IMG/VR virus record: IMGVR_UViG_3300030044_000049
Coordinates: 1-35,725 of that record
Length of the DNA stretch: 35,725 bases
Source of the DNA: a virus
Direction: 5' to 3' (one strand)
Shown here: positions 1 to 6,627 of the stretch, piece by piece
Position numbering within the stretch: position 1 is the stretch's first letter
How the letters are laid out: every line of letters begins with the position of its first letter
Program-made: the position numbers and the translations under genes
The notes under the pieces: model-generated
The model's database searches: none
The model's input: the letters and a program-made list of their open reading frames with translations, nothing else
What the model was told of the DNA's origin: nothing

Positions 1-265
1 GCTGGACAATTCTACGCAGTACGCTGCGGATAACAAAGGAAAATAACAATGACTCTAACTCCGATTACCAATAGACAAACTCCAGACAACTCTATCCTAG
101 ACATCAACGGTAGACAGACATATCTAGGCAACACCTTTATTCTTCCTATTAATGGGACAGAGTTATTTGATGAAAATGAACACACACTATGCTTAATTAA
201 TAATCCTATAAACAGTGGTAAGGCATTGTTTTTATATGGAAGAAAAATAGCAAGCACAGATGTGA
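1..265. repeat. Left copy of imperfect terminal repeat (contig closure)
   Basis: Bases 1-265 are repeated at 35461-35725. Bases 139-265 equal 35599-35725 exactly (127 bp). Bases 1-138 differ from 35461-35598 at scattered, mostly third-codon positions. The first 33 bases encode the last residues (AGQFYAVRCG, then stop) of the fibre gene that ends at 35493, so the gene order wraps around. An exact 127-bp end match looks like an assembler overlap, and the diverged part looks like a sister-strain allele. A real tandem gene duplication is possible but less likely. Confidence 0.85.
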
Positions 266-960
266 CATTTGTTAGATTTTATGGAGCTCCTACTTTAATG
301 AATAATGGAGCATTGACATCTACACCGAACTTAAGACCAGGATCTTCAAATACAAGTATTTCACAGTGTTATCTCAGTCCAGTCGTTGCAAGTCCAGTAG
401 CTCAGGTTACTAAACTGGTATTCTCTCAGACAGGGACTTTTTACGATGTAGTAGGTTCAGCTAAGGCTGTGCAGCTTTTTAGTCCTACGAATGCACCTTA
501 TTACTTCTACTTCACTGTAACTGGTGGATCTAACATACAAACTGATCCTCTTTTGCCAGGAACTGGTGTTAATGTGGTTATCTCACAAGGACCCACTGCA
601 ACAGCGGCTCAGATAGCAACTGAGTTCTATACAGCTGTAGCTGCGGTTTCTACGTTATTTACAGCGACAAATACACCTGCAGGCACCGTTACGGTAACTA
701 ATGTTTCACCAGGTACTTTAGTATCTCCAGATGCAGTTACAGGAACTGCAGCAGCATTAACTGTAGTAACTCCTGGATCTAATATTGGAGTAGCTACCTA
801 CCTAGCTACCTTAGCCACTACGGTTCTTATTGAGACGGATTCTACTTTATTGACTATCCTTGATCCTGGGTACTCATTGTTAATCACAGCTCAAAGTTCT
901 GCAGCAACATCTATGGCACCTGTTGAAGTATTTCTAGAAAATGTCTGGTATGAGATCTAA
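49..960 (+). CDS. Virion-associated protein of unknown function
   Basis: A 303-residue protein with AAGGA about 9 bases before the ATG. Residues 1-75 are mixed polar sequence (INGRQTYLGNTFILPINGTE). The rest is rich in Thr, Val, Ala and Gly in short beta-like stretches, as in phage fibre, decoration or head-tail proteins. It directly follows the tail-fibre gene when the genome is circularised (the same gene starts again at 35510), and it precedes a coiled-coil membrane protein. No named family is recognised. A structural or receptor-binding accessory role is inferred from composition and position only. Confidence 0.6.
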   Translation: MTLTPITNRQTPDNSILDINGRQTYLGNTFILPINGTELFDENEHTLCLINNPINSGKALFLYGRKIASTDVTFVRFYGAPTLMNNGALTSTPNLRPGSSNTSISQCYLSPVVASPVAQVTKLVFSQTGTFYDVVGSAKAVQLFSPTNAPYYFYFTVTGGSNIQTDPLLPGTGVNVVISQGPTATAAQIATEFYTAVAAVSTLFTATNTPAGTVTVTNVSPGTLVSPDAVTGTAAALTVVTPGSNIGVATYLATLATTVLIETDSTLLTILDPGYSLLITAQSSAATSMAPVEVFLENVWYEI

Positions 961-974
961 CAAGGAGCAGCATC

Positions 975-1313
975 ATGGATGATGTTTTAAAGTACCTAGA
1001 TGAGAAGATAGACAAGCGCCTTGATAAGGTTGAAGAGAAGATAGATGTGCTCACAGATACTCTTCAGAGCATAGATAAAACACTTGCTGTTCAGGCAGCA
1101 CAGCTGACAGAACACATAAGGCGCACAGAACTTCTTGAAAAACACCAGGACAAGCAGGATGCTAGGATGGATGTTGTTGAAGAGGGAATAGATAAGCAGA
1201 AGACCATCGATGAGCATACAGCAGAGGTGTGGGATAAGCGCAAGCGAGTGTTGAAGATAGTGCTCACGATAGTTGGAGTGATAGCTTCTGTTCTAGGTTT
1301 ATGGTTTCACTGA
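975..1313 (+). CDS. Coiled-coil protein with C-terminal membrane anchor (holin-like candidate)
   Basis: A 112-residue protein with AAGGAG upstream of the ATG. Residues 1-85 are highly charged heptad-like sequence (DEKIDKRLDKVEEKID), a probable coiled coil. Residues about 93-111 form one hydrophobic segment (VLKIVLTIVGVIASVLGLW) ending at the C-terminus. This layout matches XhlA-type haemolysin/holin accessory proteins and other tail-anchored phage proteins. No endolysin lies next to it, so a lysis role is only inferred. It could instead be a membrane-anchored infection or exclusion factor. Confidence 0.6.
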   Translation: MDDVLKYLDEKIDKRLDKVEEKIDVLTDTLQSIDKTLAVQAAQLTEHIRRTELLEKHQDKQDARMDVVEEGIDKQKTIDEHTAEVWDKRKRVLKIVLTIVGVIASVLGLWFH

Positions 1314-1316
1314 AGT

Positions 1317-1469
1317 ATGAAGCATACACCTACCTGTCCTACATGCAAGGTGTACATCAGAGAGAGAACAGATAGGAAAGAATGGCACGGGTGGCTTTGG
1401 TGTTGCATCTGCGGCTACATGGAACAAGTTAAGAAAATCAGCATGATAAGCAAAAAGATGTTTAAGTAG
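1317..1469 (+). CDS. Small Cys-rich zinc-ribbon-like protein
   Basis: A 50-residue ORF that starts 3 bases after the preceding stop. It has CPTC near the N-terminus and CCICG about 20 residues later, separated by a basic segment, and ends in a Lys-rich tail. Two Cys pairs at this spacing suggest a single zinc ribbon. Its position just after the membrane protein and before the replication promoter suggests it is the last gene of its operon. Function unknown. Because it is short, it could be a chance ORF, but the paired CxxC motifs argue against that. Confidence 0.5.
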   Translation: MKHTPTCPTCKVYIRERTDRKEWHGWLWCCICGYMEQVKKISMISKKMFK

Positions 1470-1482
1470 ATACGCATGATAA

Positions 1483-1488
1483 TATAAT
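1483..1488 (+). promoter_or_regulatory. Putative sigma70 -10 box for the replication region
   Basis: A perfect TATAAT lies in the short gap before the replication initiator gene. The hexamer about 17 bases upstream (TTTAAG) is a poor -35. Transcription would start near 1495, just before the hairpin leader at 1507-1583. This is a consensus match by eye only. Confidence 0.45.
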
Positions 1489-1506
1489 CTATGTGAGACA
1501 ATCCTC

Positions 1507-1583
1507 AACCCCTCTGTTTTGGCCGGCGGTGGTTAGTTGAGCCAAACAACTAACTGCTTACGGCTACTACAAAGGGGTTTTTT
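1507..1583 (+). terminator. Structured leader with terminator-like end (attenuator or small RNA)
   Basis: AACCCC (1507-1512) can pair with GGGGTT (1574-1579), which runs into a T-tract at 1578-1583. Inside lies a perfect 7-bp hairpin, TTAGTTG (1533-1539) and CAACTAA (1547-1553), with a 7-base loop. A possible middle helix joins GCCG near 1522 with CGGC near 1561. The structure lies between the TATAAT at 1483 and the initiator start, so transcripts for the initiator must read through it. It could be an attenuator, or a stand-alone RNA of about 85-90 bases comparable in place and size to lambda oop (though here in the sense direction). Confidence 0.5.
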
Positions 1584-1607
1584 CGTATGAAGAAGGAGTG
1601 CAAAGAT

Positions 1608-2999
1608 ATGGAAGATATATATAAGATTATAGCAAAGATGAGTCTCACATCTAATGAACTAAAGGTGTTCATCGCGTGGTCTACAGACTCTAAAAACTTT
1701 AATCCTACTCATGAACTATTATCTGAACGAACAGGAATAGCAGCACCAAACATTAGTAGAGCCATAAAAGGTCTCATAACTAAAGGAGTATTATGTCAGG
1801 TACAAGGTAAAATTAAAGGTACTAAGACTGGGTACATCGTTAATCCAGACCTATCAAAAGACCTATCAAAAGACCTATCAAAAGACCTATCAAAAGACCT
1901 ATCAATATCAAAAGACCTATCAAAAGACCTATCAAAAGACCTATCAAAAGACCTATCAATATCAAAAGACCTATCAAAAGACCTATCAGCTCTGATAGGG
2001 GTTGATAGCAAAAGACCTATCAGCTCTGATAGGGCAATATCAAAAGACCTATCAAAAGACCTATCAGCTCTGATAGGGGTTGATAGCAAAAGACCTATCA
2101 GCTCTGATAGGGATACCCTACTAAGAGAGGAGAAGGAGAGGGAGGGAGAGAGAACCCCCTCCCCCTCCCCTAAATCTTTAGAGAATAGGAGTGAGAATTC
2201 TTACCCTCAGATTTCCTGGAATGATTGGGTTGAAGACAATATCTCTGAGATTCACTTAGAAACTTGGAATCTACTTACTCCTGCAAGCAAGCAGTCTCAT
2301 TTTGGAAAAGATAGGAGTGAGATGAACAGAGTGTTTCAAGACCTCAAACTTCATCTTCCTGTGAGCTTGGACGATCTTGAGGATGATCCATTTGAGAACA
2401 TGCATCCTAAAGTTGAGAAGAGTATCAAAATTGAATCTAAGAACGATACCCCTAATGCTAGTATCCCTCCCCTACCTAAAGTGTCAGAGAAGATACCTCT
2501 AAACACCTTATTCCTAGGATGGTGCCAAGGTGTTCCTGAGAAGGTGAACAAGCAGGAGCGTTTAGTTTTCATGCAGGACTTGTTCCTGATATTGAAGGAA
2601 GGTGGATTCACTCCAGATGACTTAGAGTTCACCTTTAAGAAGAAGGTGTGTGCTAAGTTTCTTCCTGTAAGTAAACCTAAGAGTATGTCTCAAGATGACT
2701 TCAATTCATGGAAGTTAAAGGTTGAAGCAGACTACGATTCCTCTTTAGCTTACATGGTTGAATCTAAGGAAGCAACTTTTGACATAGACAAGGCTTTTAC
2801 TGGTAATGGAATGTGCACAGAAGATGATTTGAACGATGTCGATTTCTATAAATCACAGAAGTCAGGTTTAACTCCTCAGCGTCCGTACCTTTTCTCAGAT
2901 GAAGTTGATCCTGAATATGATGAGAAAGATTGGCAGCGTAAGCTTGCTTTTGTTAAGAAGAACGGCTTAAACTCAGTGAAGAAAGAGAGGGGCTGCTAG
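1608..2999 (+). CDS. Phage replication initiator, winged-helix, O-like, with internal iterons
   Basis: I prefer the ATG at 1608 (463 residues) because AAGGAG sits about 9 bases upstream. An in-frame ATG at 1587 gives 470. Residues 1-75 look like a winged helix-turn-helix (LTSNELKVF, LLSERTGIAAPNISRAIKGL, a wing ending GYIVNP), as in lambda O-type and other phage initiators. Residues about 81-165 are a repeat of DLSK units, imposed by DNA iterons inside the gene. A Pro/Ser/Glu-rich linker follows. The C-terminal 170 residues (PLNTLFLGWCQGVP onward) probably contact host replication proteins such as the helicase loader or helicase. No polymerase or helicase gene is present in the window, so replication must rely on the host. 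The initiator role is inferred from the fold and the iterons. Confidence 0.7.
   Translation: MEDIYKIIAKMSLTSNELKVFIAWSTDSKNFNPTHELLSERTGIAAPNISRAIKGLITKGVLCQVQGKIKGTKTGYIVNPDLSKDLSKDLSKDLSKDLSISKDLSKDLSKDLSKDLSISKDLSKDLSALIGVDSKRPISSDRAISKDLSKDLSALIGVDSKRPISSDRDTLLREEKEREGERTPSPSPKSLENRSENSYPQISWNDWVEDNISEIHLETWNLLTPASKQSHFGKDRSEMNRVFQDLKLHLPVSLDDLEDDPFENMHPKVEKSIKIESKNDTPNASIPPLPKVSEKIPLNTLFLGWCQGVPEKVNKQERLVFMQDLFLILKEGGFTPDDLEFTFKKKVCAKFLPVSKPKSMSQDDFNSWKLKVEADYDSSLAYMVESKEATFDIDKAFTGNGMCTEDDLNDVDFYKSQKSGLTPQRPYLFSDEVDPEYDEKDWQRKLAFVKKNGLNSVKKERGC
1848..2112 (+). other. Putative replication origin: iteron array inside the initiator gene
   Basis: I count 15 direct copies of GACCTATC, mostly spaced 12 bp (AAAA between copies) with some 18-bp steps, and 4 inverted GATAGG copies. 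Each inverted copy forms a palindrome with the preceding direct copy: CCTATCAG, 2 bp, CTGATAGG. All spacings keep the reading frame. Iterons inside the initiator gene are the arrangement of lambdoid origins. Downstream (2116-2170) is a purine tract followed by a C-rich tract. Confidence 0.72.
1957..2112 (+). repeat. Perfect 78-bp tandem duplication within the iteron array
   Basis: Bases 1957-2034 and 2035-2112 read as identical. The unit is 26 codons, so the frame is kept. Each unit holds three direct iterons and two inverted ones. Perfect identity suggests a recent duplication by slippage or recombination. Confidence 0.85.
2146..2196 (+). repeat. Replication-region repeat block, copy 1
   Basis: A C-rich tract is followed by TAAATCTTTAGAG and ATAGGAGTGAGA (2185-2196). 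Almost the same block recurs at 3295-3343 in the next gene. ATAGGAGTGAGA alone recurs at 2311-2322 and 3281-3292. The 12-mer always encodes (N/D)RSE, so either DNA binding or the peptide may be conserved. Confidence 0.75.
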
Positions 3000-3000
3000 C

Positions 3001-3504
3001 ATGAGTGAAGAGGGTTTTGTTGAGAGAATTGATGATTTAAAGGGGACGACAAAAGAGAGCACAATATCGTGTAGTGATACCAACACTATCTTAATTGACA
3101 AAAATAAGCAGCTTCAGGAAGTATATGATTTTACTGATAGAATTGATGATTTTAATTTGGGGACGAACAAAGGGGACGGAGTATTAGTATTAGAGAGAGA
3201 GAGGGAGAGGGAGATAGATACCGCAGAATCCGTGTGCGTCGGAGACGCACAGCAGGCTGGTATAGAAACTTCTCTAAAGAATAGGAGTGAGATAGAGAGA
3301 AACCCCCTCCCCTCCCTTAAATCTTCAGAGAATAGGAGTGAGAGAGTTAAAGAGGAGCATATTGACTTCTCTGAACCCAACCGTGTTCCTGCATGCTTCA
3401 TGTCAACTTATAAGACACTATCTCCTGAAGAGATAAGATTTACCAGTCCTATGACTAGAATGGAACTCACCAAATTCCTGCAATCTAAGGGTAGAAACTT
3501 GTGA
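3001..3504 (+). CDS. Unknown protein sharing repeats with the initiator
   Basis: A 167-residue protein beginning just after the initiator's stop. Its middle is low-complexity (a run of alternating Glu and Arg near residue 65, then NRSE repeats). Its DNA repeats a roughly 50-bp block of the initiator gene (3295-3343 against 2146-2196). The last 35 residues (LSPEEIRFTSPMTRMELTKF) look folded. Coupling to the initiator suggests a helicase-loader or replication-accessory role, comparable in place to lambda P, but no motif supports this directly. Confidence 0.5.
   Translation: MSEEGFVERIDDLKGTTKESTISCSDTNTILIDKNKQLQEVYDFTDRIDDFNLGTNKGDGVLVLEREREREIDTAESVCVGDAQQAGIETSLKNRSEIERNPLPSLKSSENRSERVKEEHIDFSEPNRVPACFMSTYKTLSPEEIRFTSPMTRMELTKFLQSKGRNL
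3295..3343 (+). repeat. Replication-region repeat block, copy 2
   Basis: This is the second copy of the C-rich plus AAATCTT plus ATAGGAGTGAGA block (core at 3332-3343). Another core lies directly upstream at 3281-3292, and a GA-rich tract lies at about 3194-3220. See copy 1 at 2146-2196. Confidence 0.75.
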
Positions 3505-3626
3505 CTCCAGATAAGTTCAACTATGTCACTATAGAACTTCTTAGAACACTGTGCACACTAGACCTCACTCCTGATCTTACAAGTTACTATAATTCGCTCT
3601 TTGATTACTACACTTCTAAACTATAA
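3501..3626 (+). CDS. Small ORF of unknown function, GTG start
   Basis: A 41-residue ORF whose GTG overlaps the previous stop as GTGA, with AAGGG about 9 bases upstream. The product is rich in Leu, Thr and Tyr (ELLRTLCTLDLTPDLTSYY) with an amphipathic helix. The overlap and ribosome site support translation. No family is recognised. Confidence 0.45.
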   Translation: MTPDKFNYVTIELLRTLCTLDLTPDLTSYYNSLFDYYTSKL

Positions 3627-3696
3627 TCATCATCTGTTCTAATCCATACACCATCTCTCACTTCTTAGTACACTTAATTCTAAGGAGAGATGTAAG

Positions 3697-4380
3697 TTGA
3701 CAGCACCTAAGATCTACAGGAAGATACTCTGCATCCCCGATATTCACTTTCCTTATGCAAACTACGAAGCTATAAAGCAGATTTACGCATGGAAGAAGAA
3801 GCACAAACCCGACCTAGTTATATTCCTAGGTGATATAACTGACTCTAAAGCTTGGAGCAAGTACTCCAAAGATCCAGATGATGACTCTCCACAAACTGAG
3901 TTTGATAGAGCTGAAGCCGACATGAAGCAGCTTCACAAGATGTTCCCTAAAGCAATATGCCTCATCGGCAATCACGATGTAAGACCTATGTCCAAAGCTC
4001 TTGAGGCAGGACTTCCACGTCAACTCGTCAACTCCTTAGATAAGGTGTTCGCATACCCTGGATGGGAATGGCACATCTCGAATAAACCGTTCGTAGCACA
4101 TGTTCCTGATGCCAAGATCGCATTTATCCACGGTGATGAGAGTAAAGGTACGCCTGGACAGAAAGCTTCAAAATTGGGCATGTCTGTTGTTCAGGGACAC
4201 ACGCATCAGGCCAGCCTTGAGTACATCACAACGTTCAATCACAGGGTATTCGGCATAGAATGCGGTCATGTTGCCGATCTAGAGAGCAAGGGTATGAAGT
4301 ACGCAGCTAAGAACCCCACATCCTGCACAACCTGCTTTGTGTCCATCATCGACGGTATTCCACAGATCCATCCTCTCTAA
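3697..4380 (+). CDS. Calcineurin-like metallophosphoesterase
   Basis: A 227-residue protein starting at TTG, with AAGGAGAG 8 bases upstream. All the metal-binding motifs of the calcineurin-like superfamily are present in order: DIH (15-17), GDITD (45-49), GNHD (91-94), HGD (145-147) and GHTH (167-170). These bind two metal ions and hydrolyse phosphodiester or phosphomonoester bonds. The substrate cannot be read from the sequence. Phage members include Ser/Thr phosphatases, nucleases and 2',3'-cyclic phosphodiesterases. Its place after the replication genes suggests nucleic-acid or nucleotide processing. Confidence 0.88.
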   Translation: MTAPKIYRKILCIPDIHFPYANYEAIKQIYAWKKKHKPDLVIFLGDITDSKAWSKYSKDPDDDSPQTEFDRAEADMKQLHKMFPKAICLIGNHDVRPMSKALEAGLPRQLVNSLDKVFAYPGWEWHISNKPFVAHVPDAKIAFIHGDESKGTPGQKASKLGMSVVQGHTHQASLEYITTFNHRVFGIECGHVADLESKGMKYAAKNPTSCTTCFVSIIDGIPQIHPL

Positions 4381-4382
4381 GT

Positions 4383-4399
4383 GAAGTGAATCTCACTTC
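4383..4399. promoter_or_regulatory. Palindrome between operons (operator or weak terminator)
   Basis: GAAGTGA, 3 bases, TCACTTC is a perfect 7-bp inverted repeat just after the phosphoesterase stop. No T-run follows, so an operator is as likely as a terminator. A palindrome with the same AAGTGA/TCACTT halves lies at 33236-33256. Confidence 0.4.
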
Positions 4400-4498
4400 T
4401 CTCACTCAAACTGCATATGTTTAGGTAGCACGCTGTGTTAGGATAGCTATATCACCCAAACTTGCAGTAACAACCCGGAGTGATAAGGAGAATGTAAC

Positions 4499-5038
4499 AT
4501 GTCAACAGAGTTTCAAGAGATCCAGTGGACACAACAAGAACAAGCCTTCATCGATAGATTCTTAGGCAACTACCAACCAAACAACTACGATCTATATCTA
4601 GATTTGATCCAGACAGTGCTAGATCGACAGATAAACAAGGGCCTTGACCTTTGTGATCCCTCCATTAAAAGTCTCACAGACGGTATCTATCTTGCAATAT
4701 TTGACTACCGTGCAGGGCAAGCTATCGAATCCATGCTGTCTGATCCTTCTTACATCATCAAGAATCCACCCAACACACGCAGGATGAGCACTAAAGCTGA
4801 GTCTTATCAACGTTTCTTAGACGATAACGATCTTACACAGATCCACCACTGCATCCTATCAACTCTAGATGAATGCCCAGCTATGTCGCGCACTCAGATC
4901 TCCAACCATACAGGAATCAGGCTGCAAACCATCTGTGCACGAGTGAACGAACTGATAAAACTAGGTAAGATAAGAGTAGAAGGAACCATCAAAGATGGAG
5001 GATCCCACCGCAACGTTGAGACCCTTGTGAAAGCATAA
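4499..5038 (+). CDS. Winged-helix DNA-binding protein
   Basis: A 179-residue protein with AAGGAG upstream of the ATG. The C-terminal 65 residues form a winged helix-turn-helix: a helix around STLDECPAMS, recognition-type segment RTQISNHTGIRLQTICARVN, then ELIKLGKIRVEG as a likely wing. The N-terminal 110 residues are unassigned. It opens the second operon after a 118-base gap with a palindrome at 4383-4399 that it could bind. It may be a transcription regulator of the late operons, or a DNA-binding accessory of replication or packaging. Confidence 0.6.
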   Translation: MSTEFQEIQWTQQEQAFIDRFLGNYQPNNYDLYLDLIQTVLDRQINKGLDLCDPSIKSLTDGIYLAIFDYRAGQAIESMLSDPSYIIKNPPNTRRMSTKAESYQRFLDDNDLTQIHHCILSTLDECPAMSRTQISNHTGIRLQTICARVNELIKLGKIRVEGTIKDGGSHRNVETLVKA

Positions 5039-5056
5039 GTGTGTGTGTGAGCATCG

Positions 5057-5233
5057 ATGAGAGACGTATTCAATATGGCCAACTTGCTGATAGTCTTATT
5101 GGAACTAGATCTAATAGATGATGAAGAGCATACCACCATGTTGTCTCACTTGATCTCTCTGCATACTCAACTACTTATAGATAAATGTAATAAGATCATT
5201 GAAGACAGATACCAACTCAAACTTAAGGAATAA
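5057..5233 (+). CDS. Small helical protein (paralogue group)
   Basis: A 58-residue ORF filling the gap between the winged-helix gene and the next gene. Its core (LLIVLLELDLIDDEEHTTML) follows a pattern, hydrophobic helix then [LI]I[ED]xDxxxxL, also seen in the small proteins at 9837, 10029 and 10247. It is probably a two-helix protein. Function unknown. Confidence 0.55.
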   Translation: MRDVFNMANLLIVLLELDLIDDEEHTTMLSHLISLHTQLLIDKCNKIIEDRYQLKLKE

Positions 5234-5235
5234 AC

Positions 5236-5739
5236 ATGAAGAACTTCTTCTATCGAATGCTCGCTTTAGTTACCGGAAAGAACTCACATAATACTCCAGT
5301 AGACGTGATCGCAGACCAACTTACAACTCCTCGTCCTCTTCCTACAGGTATGCAGGAGTTTGAAGAGTGGAGCGATCGCATCATCTCTGGAACCCTATTG
5401 ACAGCAGATGCTGAGAGCATGAAGTTCGCTCTTGCAAATCTCATCCTTCACCTGGGGCCTACAGAGAGCCACAAACCTGATGGATACTTCATCCATTCCC
5501 TACGTAAGTATGCTTGTAACCAGATCGCTGATGCTAAACGTCAGGAAATCTCTGCAAAGGCTAAGGCACGTCTAGCAGCAGAAGAAGCTGCCAAGATTGA
5601 AGAGCAGGCACAAAAGGATGCTAGCACATTGGCTGCTGTCCAAGAATCTGCAGAGAGCACCTTAGAACGAGCTACTCTTCAAGGAATAAACAACAAGATT
5701 CAAACAGAAGATGCACCCAATGTCCAACAACCCGTATAA
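5236..5739 (+). CDS. Hypothetical protein with Ala/Glu-rich C-terminal helix
   Basis: A 167-residue protein. Residues 1-105 contain a mixed folded region (MQEFEEWSDRIISGTLLTAD and FALANLILHLGP). Residues 105-140 are an Ala/Lys/Glu-rich helix (ISAKAKARLAAEEAAKIEEQ), likely a coiled coil. The 3' end overlaps the next gene. It sits among small genes before the terminase. A conserved phage accessory role is inferred and no function can be given. Confidence 0.65.
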   Translation: MKNFFYRMLALVTGKNSHNTPVDVIADQLTTPRPLPTGMQEFEEWSDRIISGTLLTADAESMKFALANLILHLGPTESHKPDGYFIHSLRKYACNQIADAKRQEISAKAKARLAAEEAAKIEEQAQKDASTLAAVQESAESTLERATLQGINNKIQTEDAPNVQQPV

Positions 5740-6175
5740 CACGCAGGAGTTTAAGCAACTCCAGAAAGAGTGGGATGAACGCCTTCGTCTCTCTGGGTTT
5801 ATAGACATAGAGCAGACAGTGGGAGACCAACGCGTTCTATCTCAGCGTTCATCCAACTCCTACCAGCAGGATACTGAGTGGGTGATAAACAACAAGCTTG
5901 AGTATTTCCAAGCAATCACCTACTATGTTAACTTAGAAGACACTGTTTTTGATAGTGAAGTGGATAGGATGATAATGGAACGTCGTGCTGATGGTGTTTC
6001 AATCAGGAGTATATGCGAAGCACTATCTGCTGTTGCTCTCCTCACCCACAAGAGTGGATACGAGGGACAACGCTATCGTGTGCGCTTCATAATCCATAAG
6101 TACGAGCATAGATGGAACATAAAACACCATTCTTCACGTAATATGGCAGCAACCAAACATAAGAGATCTAAATGA
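5720..6175 (+). CDS. Hypothetical protein with possible helix-turn-helix
   Basis: I chose the ATG at 5720 (151 residues) over 5711 because AGAAG lies about 9 bases upstream of it. It overlaps the previous gene by 20 bases and the next by ATGA. The middle region (DRMIMERRADGVSIRSICEA) resembles the second and third helices of a resolvase- or sigma-like helix-turn-helix. The C-terminus is basic (HHSSRNMAATKHKRSK). It may be a DNA-binding regulator or a terminase-recognition factor, but this is not certain. Confidence 0.55.
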   Translation: MSNNPYNTQEFKQLQKEWDERLRLSGFIDIEQTVGDQRVLSQRSSNSYQQDTEWVINNKLEYFQAITYYVNLEDTVFDSEVDRMIMERRADGVSIRSICEALSAVALLTHKSGYEGQRYRVRFIIHKYEHRWNIKHHSSRNMAATKHKRSK

Positions 6176-6627
6176 CACAAGAAGCTACATCTCCTACCTC
6201 ATCCTACTCTATAATCTCCTATCCAGGAGCAAGTCTACCTGATACATACCACAACATGGTGCTGTCCAAATGGTTAAGATCACTACGATATGGCAACACA
6301 TACTTTAAACTTATTGATAGTAGTTGTTACTTTGCAGCATATAACAGTTATATAGAATCAGTGCTTCATAGACCTAACACCACAGTAAGACTTGCTGTCT
6401 TATCTGATGATCATGACGTTGTCTTAGGATTTTCAGTCTTAGAAGCAAATAAGATACATTTCTGTCACTGTCATAAAGATGTGCGAAATCAGGGTATTGG
6501 TACTAGCTTAATACCTAAAGAGATGTTTATCAATGATGGAGCAGGATACGAAATTACACACGTAACAACAGTGGGGTTAAGCATATGGAGTTCGAAACTA
6601 TCAAAAGCGATATTCAACCCGTTTTAA
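6172..6627 (+). CDS. GNAT-family N-acetyltransferase
   Basis: A 151-residue protein whose start overlaps the previous stop as ATGA. Residues about 72-120 hold the GNAT core: strand VRLAVLSDDHDVVLGFSVLE, then CHKDVRNQGIGTSLIP, where RNQGIGT matches the acetyl-CoA pyrophosphate-binding Q/RxxGxG/A signature. GNAT enzymes move an acetyl group from acetyl-CoA to an amine on a protein or small molecule. Similar genes occur near packaging genes in podoviruses. The target is unknown. A second GNAT gene lies at 25104. Confidence 0.72.
   Translation: MTQEATSPTSSYSIISYPGASLPDTYHNMVLSKWLRSLRYGNTYFKLIDSSCYFAAYNSYIESVLHRPNTTVRLAVLSDDHDVVLGFSVLEANKIHFCHCHKDVRNQGIGTSLIPKEMFINDGAGYEITHVTTVGLSIWSSKLSKAIFNPF

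Noticed and set aside
1-265. Diversity-generating retroelement variable/template repeat pair at the fibre end
   Set aside because: Differences are mostly silent and not biased to adenine sites, and no reverse transcriptase gene is seen.
1-265. True direct terminal repeat of the packaged genome
   Set aside because: The copies are not identical over the first 138 bp; a genuine terminal repeat would be. The 127-bp exact part fits an assembly overlap.
1501-1585. tRNA-like or tmRNA-like element
   Set aside because: The 7-base loop hairpin has no U33, there is no GTTCGA T-loop, and the outer stem ends in a T-run; it fits a terminator-like leader better.
1848-2112. CRISPR array
   Set aside because: Repeats are 8-12 bp, spacing is 12-18 bp with no unique spacers, and the region is in an open reading frame; it is an iteron array.
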